Assembly: GCF_001458315.1 (NCBI RefSeq)
Contig: NZ_CYRX01000032.1
Coordinates: 1 to 64,000 of the forward strand
Direction: 5' to 3'
Source of the DNA: Thalassobacter stenotrophicus
GTDB taxonomy: Bacteria > Pseudomonadota > Alphaproteobacteria > Rhodobacterales > Rhodobacteraceae
Length of the DNA: 64,000 bases
The translations under genes were made by a program, and so were the position numbers. Under the pieces are notes generated by a model. It made no database searches and had not been told where the DNA came from. It saw only the letters and a list, made by a program, of their open reading frames with translations. Below are positions 60,439 through 64,000 of this stretch, in pieces (the first letter of the stretch is position 1; each line of letters starts with the position of its first letter).

Positions 60439-61700
60439 CAAGCGGCCAACCTCTTGGATTTGAGTGCCGCGAAACTTTCGCCGCTGTCTTCCAGAACAGC
60501 CTCTTCGCCGGTGAAGGCCTGCCAGCGCTCGATGGCGACGTCGACGTAAACGGGGTTCAGCTCGACGCCGTAACAGATGCGCCCCGTGGTTTCCGCTGCA
60601 ATGAGCGTCGTGCCGGATCCCATGAAGGGCTCGAAAACTGCTTGGCCGGGGCTGGAGTTGTTCAGGATCGGGCGGCGCATGCATTCGACCGGTTTTTGCG
60701 TGCCGTGTACGGTTTCGGCATCTTGGTCCTTGTTCGCGATTTGCCAGAGCGTGGTCTGTTTGCGATCACCGGCCCAGTGGCCTTTGCCCTTGGCGCGCAC
60801 GGCATACCAGCAGGGCTCGTGCTGCCAGTGGTAATCGCCGCGGCTGAGCACTAGCCGATCCTTTGCCCAGATGATCTGGGAGCGGATGGCGAAGCCCGCG
60901 GCGATCAGGCTGTCGGCCACAGTCGCTGCATGAAGTGCGCCATGCCAGATATAGGCCACATCGCCGGGAAAGAGGGACCAGGCCTCGCGCCAGTCAGCGC
61001 GGTCGTCATTCAGCACCTTGCCGGTACGTTTGGTTTTTGCAGCTCCTGCCTGGTTGCGCCAGGACGGGTCGTATTCCACGCCGTAGGGTGGGTCAGTCAC
61101 CATCAGCAACGGTCTGACGCTGCCCAGGAGGCGTCCAACCACATCGGCGCTGGTGCTGTCACCGCAGATCAGCCGGTGCGACCCAAGCTGCCAAAGGTCG
61201 CCTGCCACCGACACCGGGTTAACCGGCGGCTCCGGGATGTCATCCTCGCCCTCTACGGCCCCATCGTCGCCCACCGTCTCTGGATCCTGCAGTAGGGCAT
61301 CCAGATCCTCATCCGAGAAGCCCAGCAGATCGAGGTCGAAGTCTTCCGCCAAGAGCCCTGCGATCTCGTCGCGCAGCATCGCCTCGTCCCATTCGCCAAG
61401 CTCGGTCAGCTTGTTATCGGCAATGCGGTAGGCGCGACGCTCCGCTTCATCTAGATGGCCAAGCCTGATGACAGGGGCCTCGGTCAGGCCCAGCGCGCCG
61501 GCTGCCAGCACGCGCCCATGGCCCGCAATCAACTCGCCGTCGTCCGCGACCAAGCAGGGAACGGTCCAGCCGAACTTCGCCATGCTGGCCGCAATCTTCG
61601 CAACCTGGGCCTCACCATGGATCTTCGCGTTCTTGGCATAAGGGCGCAGCTTCTCGATCGGCCAGAGCTCGATCTGGCGCGGTGCAAAGACAAGATCCAT
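60438..61700 (-). CDS. ParB-domain/DNA methyltransferase fusion
   Basis: 420 aa. The N-terminal ParB/Srx domain (about 10-95: LRPYAKNAKIHGEAQVAKIAASMAKFGW, LIAGHGRVLAAGALG, AYRIADNKLTE) is joined by an acidic linker to an N4/N6 DNA methylase: SHRLICGDST, catalytic DPPYG (203-207), and SAM-binding EPFMGSGTTLIAAE near 355. Such fusions are common in temperate phages and mobile DNA and protect the DNA from host restriction or adjust gene expression. ATG 61700 lies downstream of a promoter/terminator leader on the same strand. Confidence 0.92.
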   Translation of the reverse strand: MDLVFAPRQIELWPIEKLRPYAKNAKIHGEAQVAKIAASMAKFGWTVPCLVADDGELIAGHGRVLAAGALGLTEAPVIRLGHLDEAERRAYRIADNKLTELGEWDEAMLRDEIAGLLAEDFDLDLLGFSDEDLDALLQDPETVGDDGAVEGEDDIPEPPVNPVSVAGDLWQLGSHRLICGDSTSADVVGRLLGSVRPLLMVTDPPYGVEYDPSWRNQAGAAKTKRTGKVLNDDRADWREAWSLFPGDVAYIWHGALHAATVADSLIAAGFAIRSQIIWAKDRLVLSRGDYHWQHEPCWYAVRAKGKGHWAGDRKQTTLWQIANKDQDAETVHGTQKPVECMRRPILNNSSPGQAVFEPFMGSGTTLIAAETTGRICYGVELNPVYVDVAIERWQAFTGEEAVLEDSGESFAALKSKRLAA

Positions 61701-61783
61701 GGGGCGGGACGCTCACTGGCTGCAGGCAAGGCATGCTGAAGCCAGCTCCAAATGCATGGGCGTGTCAGCGATCGCGGTGCCGG

Positions 61784-61867
61784 AAAAACAAAAGCGCCCA
61801 CGAGGGTGTCCTCTGGGCGCAATTCTTCGATGGTTCGTTGATAGGTCAAGGGGGCTAGAAATGTCAA
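61784..61867 (-). promoter_or_regulatory. Promoter and intrinsic terminator forming a short leader upstream of the methyltransferase
   Basis: On the - strand TTGACA (61867-61862) and TATCAA (61843-61838) are 18 nt apart. About 15 nt further a hairpin GCGCCCA/TGGGCGC (61794-61800 with 61814-61820, plus an inner GAGG/CCTC stem) is followed by TTTTGTTTTT. Transcription would yield about 50 nt and stop 90 nt before the methyltransferase ATG unless read through: an attenuator or a small RNA. Confidence 0.5.
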
Positions 61868-61909
61868 TCCGTTTTCTGTTTTGAATCAACGGCTTCTTAA
61901 AGTCGTGTG

Positions 61910-62040
61910 GTGGATTCCAACAAAGGTGGCTTCCTGGATTCCTCGATGGAATCCACTTGCACGGATGCAGGAAAGCGTAACCCTTTATAATGATTCAGGT
62001 TTTTGCGCGTCGTCCGCGTGCTGGCTTCCAGGTGGATTCC
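61910..62040. repeat. Cluster of TGGATTCC repeats, direct and inverted
   Basis: GTGGATTCCA at 61910-61919 is perfectly inverted as TGGAATCCAC at 61947-61956; TGGATTCC recurs at 61935-61942 and GTGGATTCC at 62032-62040. The inner pair forms GGATTCC-TCGAT-GGAATCC. Four copies in 131 bp suggest binding sites for a regulator or recombinase. Confidence 0.55.
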
Positions 62041-62249
62041 CCGGTGAAAAGGCCAGACGCTAGGAAACTTGCGCGCTGAGTACGCCCGTATACGCAAAGG
62101 CCCGAGGAGGAACCATGGGAGGGGGGGGGGGCGGACGCACACGGCCCTCTTCGGAAATTCATGCGGCTGGCCATCGCTGGGCCGTAACTTCCCCGAACCG
62201 GCCTTTTGAGACATCGTGCAGCAATTTTGGATGGGTGAGGGTTGGCGCG

Positions 62250-63230
62250 TCAGTTCCAGATGGCCTCCTGCTCCCAATTCTCCGGGAACCCAGCGGTCTG
62301 CGGGCGGATCTCGTACGGGAGGTCTTGGGTCAGGATCATGTCACGAAGACGGATGTGCCACTTGGTGCGCGGATAGTACTGCCGCATAATGAAGGTCATG
62401 ATGACGATCGCGCTGTAGATCTTTTTCGTGGGCGCATCGTCGCCCATCCTGGGCTGTCGGAGGTGGTCAAGCTGTCCGAATGTCTTTTTCGGGGGGACGC
62501 CTGGGCTGTTTACCAAGGGCTTATTCCACGTCCGGGCGTGATGTGCGCAGCTGTTGCGGACGTCGTTGAGCGCTGTGATCCATGAAGCGAATGTCTTCAT
62601 GGGGAGGTCTGGGTGAATGCGCGCCGCGATTGCCATTTTGTTTTTGTCGGAGAGGTGGGCGATAATGTGGGTCAGGTTGCCCCAGGTCCATGTCCCAGCC
62701 TCGATCCAGATCGGTGGGGGACCAAAGTAATTTCGTGCAAAATGCTTCGCGAAGTCCTCTTTCGAGCTTTTGAAGTGCTGATCCAGGCCGGCTATGAAAC
62801 GCTCGAGAGGCGTGCTTTCATCTTCGTCCTTTTCGCTGAAGCGATCCTTGTATGAGCGCCTGTCGCGGTGGGCATGTGGTCCCAGCTCCCCGAGGACTTC
62901 AATCATCGCGGTTCTAACCGCGATCTCGATACGCTCGATCGCGTCCAGAAGTTCTATACGCAAGGCTTTGTCGAAGAGATAGAAGTTGATCGCATGATCG
63001 AAGGTCGTACCCACTTTGAACTTGTCGCATCGAACTTTCTGGTCCTCCTCACCGTTTGCCGCTGGGATCGTGCAGAAGTCACGGTACGGATACCCAAACG
63101 CGCTGAGTCGGTAGTATCCTATGCGGTGCAGGGAGCGCTCGGCATGGCCTCGGTCACGAATTTCCATGCCCCTCATCAACATTATGTCGATACATTCATC
63201 GGTCGACTTGTGCTGCTTGAGGTACTTCAA
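62250..63230 (-). CDS. Abi family protein (AbiD/AbiF, HEPN type)
   Basis: 326 aa from TTG 63230. An Abi_2 N-terminus (RGMEIRDRGHAERSLHRIGYYRLSAFGYPYR), FDHAINFYLFDKALRIELLDAIERIEIAVRTAM, and a HEPN-type R-x4-6-H motif RNSCAHHARTWN near 230-240. Abi_2 proteins are abortive-infection nucleases; this copy in a prophage accessory region may exclude other phages. No antitoxin is recognised beside it. Base composition is slightly lower in GC than its neighbours, consistent with transfer. Confidence 0.85.
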   Translation of the reverse strand: MKYLKQHKSTDECIDIMLMRGMEIRDRGHAERSLHRIGYYRLSAFGYPYRDFCTIPAANGEEDQKVRCDKFKVGTTFDHAINFYLFDKALRIELLDAIERIEIAVRTAMIEVLGELGPHAHRDRRSYKDRFSEKDEDESTPLERFIAGLDQHFKSSKEDFAKHFARNYFGPPPIWIEAGTWTWGNLTHIIAHLSDKNKMAIAARIHPDLPMKTFASWITALNDVRNSCAHHARTWNKPLVNSPGVPPKKTFGQLDHLRQPRMGDDAPTKKIYSAIVIMTFIMRQYYPRTKWHIRLRDMILTQDLPYEIRPQTAGFPENWEQEAIWN

Positions 63231-63486
63231 TGTTGATACGGCTACATCCAGAAATTAGAAGACCGGGCTGTAACGAGGCGACTGAGGCCAGGTCAGGGAG
63301 CACCGGTCATAAGGCAAGAAAGGATAATAGCGTCGGCGCTGACGATGTCAACATTGTAGATGGAGCACCGAACGGTGAGGCAGTGCGGGATATCGGTTCG
63401 CTGCGCCCGGACTTAATCGTGACTGCGCTTTGCAGCCATTGGTGCCAGTGCAACGAAGTTCTGTTTCTCACCCGTATTGACCGTCT
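63231..63486. other. Short gap with no gene called
   Basis: 256 bp between the Abi start and the next - strand gene's stop. It should contain the Abi promoter. I see no RNA gene, repeat or convincing ORF here. Confidence 0.5.
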
Positions 63487-63981
63487 TTAACATAACTCCC
63501 ACGGCTTGGCCTTTGGCATCTCGTTTGTCACCTGCACTTCGGTCAACATTCCACCTGCGATAAGCCCATCTCCAACCCAAACCAGCGCCTTCCACCAGGC
63601 GTCATACGCCCGCCTCGCTGCCTCAATCTGCCTTGCATCTGGCCGAAACATCACCGGACAGGCCCGCACCTCTACGGTCCGCCACTTGCCGCGCGACAGC
63701 ACACGCTCGGTGCCGACTACCACGGTCGTTGCATGATCCCCGTGCCGATTGCGCTTCATCTCGACCGGCAAGCAGCGCGGCACAGCCCCTGGCATCCAAT
63801 CAGGGGTGAGCCCAGCGCGCGCGAGCTCTGCCACTCGAATGGCCATACGCTTGCCGCCTAAGCTATCTGGCATTCCAGAAACAGTCGCAGCAATGACCTC
63901 GGCATCCTCGTGGGTGTAATCGCCCAGCTTGTAGCGACCGCCATCGATTTTGCAGCCCAGCGCGGCGCGTTGCATAAGCAC
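63487..63981 (-). CDS. Phage conserved hypothetical protein, possibly truncated by the window edge
   Basis: At least 164 aa from GTG 63981 or ATG 63975. MQRAALGCKIDGGRYKLGDYTHEDAEVIAATVSGMPDS and VEVRACPVMFRPDARQIEAARRAYDAWWKALVWVG. The frame stays open to base 64000 with coding-like residues (GFGLEH) before the chosen start, so the gene may begin outside the window. Family unknown to me; resembles hypothetical proteins of Rhodobacteraceae prophages. Confidence 0.65.
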   Translation of the reverse strand: MLMQRAALGCKIDGGRYKLGDYTHEDAEVIAATVSGMPDSLGGKRMAIRVAELARAGLTPDWMPGAVPRCLPVEMKRNRHGDHATTVVVGTERVLSRGKWRTVEVRACPVMFRPDARQIEAARRAYDAWWKALVWVGDGLIAGGMLTEVQVTNEMPKAKPWELC

Positions 63982-64000
63982 GTGTTCGAGACCGAAGCCA

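Larger units (their letters stand above)
61701..62249. other. 550-bp gene-free accessory stretch
   Basis: Between the methyltransferase and Abi genes. It contains the leader described above, a cluster of TGGATTCC/GGAATCCA repeats (61910-62040), an 11-G homopolymer (62121-62131) and no ORF with a ribosome site that I would call. A TTTATAATGATTCAG segment near 61984 could be a -10-like box on the + strand. Confidence 0.5.

Noticed and set aside
60439-60684. Upstream extension of the small membrane protein
   Set aside because: Lies inside the methyltransferase gene; ATG 60438 overlaps its stop as a coupled start.
1-64000. CRISPR arrays, rRNA genes, complete insertion sequences
   Set aside because: No regularly spaced repeats of CRISPR length, no rRNA-like conserved segments and no transposase gene were seen.

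Overview
The window looks like a chromosomal segment of a Rhodobacteraceae-type alphaproteobacterium. It is GC-rich, carries a MarR-type EPS regulator and RepB-like ParB paralogues, and ends in a lambda-like prophage with small hypothetical genes of a kind I associate with that family. This placement comes from protein resemblance and base composition read by eye; no database was searched.

Layout. (1) 1-2100: the 3' part of a CAT-anticodon tRNA, an intrinsic terminator, a Fic (AMP-transferase) gene with its own wHTH and repeated CTCCGCA boxes upstream, and a specialised NusG paralogue. (2) 2280-5900: a probable integrated cassette of one large serine recombinase followed by two ParB/RepB-like proteins. 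(3) 6250-31820: a surface-polysaccharide locus on the + strand, opened by a MarR-type EPS regulator whose leader holds an ops-like element. It encodes UDP-ManNAcA synthesis (wecB, wecC), a nonulosonic acid branch (neuB/neuC/neuA types), an acetamidino-forming amidotransferase with HisF/HisH partners, an acyltransferase with an apparent frameshift, glycosyltransferases, flippase, polymerase-like protein, asparagine-synthase-like amidotransferase, heparinase-like lyase, a PglC/PglD/PglE-type trio, a PglF/CapD-type dehydratase and a Nudix hydrolase. Together these predict a polymer containing ManNAcA and a legionaminic-type sugar, possibly amidinated and amidated.

(4) 31848 to at least 58118: a lambda-type prophage late region on the - strand. 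Transcribed right to left it runs: terminase small and large, gpW-like, portal, S49 protease with nested scaffold, decoration protein, capsid, joining proteins, tail tube, G/GT frameshifted chaperone, tape measure, tail tip proteins, S74-type fibre, holin, endolysin, spanins, fibre proteins. At its downstream end sits a tightly overlapping cassette: a beta-rich unknown, a 2OG-Fe(II) oxygenase, a 98-residue Cys/Asn-rich peptide, a second oxygenase and a radical SAM/SPASM protein. This looks like a peptide-modification system built into a phage tail module and is the most interesting thing here. Three tRNAs for A-ending or rare codons (probable Ile2-CAT, Leu-TAA, Ser-TGA) lie on the + strand inside the structural block. 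(5) 58240-64000: small + strand accessory genes, a ParB-DNA methyltransferase fusion behind a promoter/terminator leader, a 550-bp repeat-bearing gap with an 11-G run, an Abi-type HEPN gene and a phage hypothetical that may run off the right edge. No phage integrase or repressor is visible, so the prophage probably continues beyond 64000.
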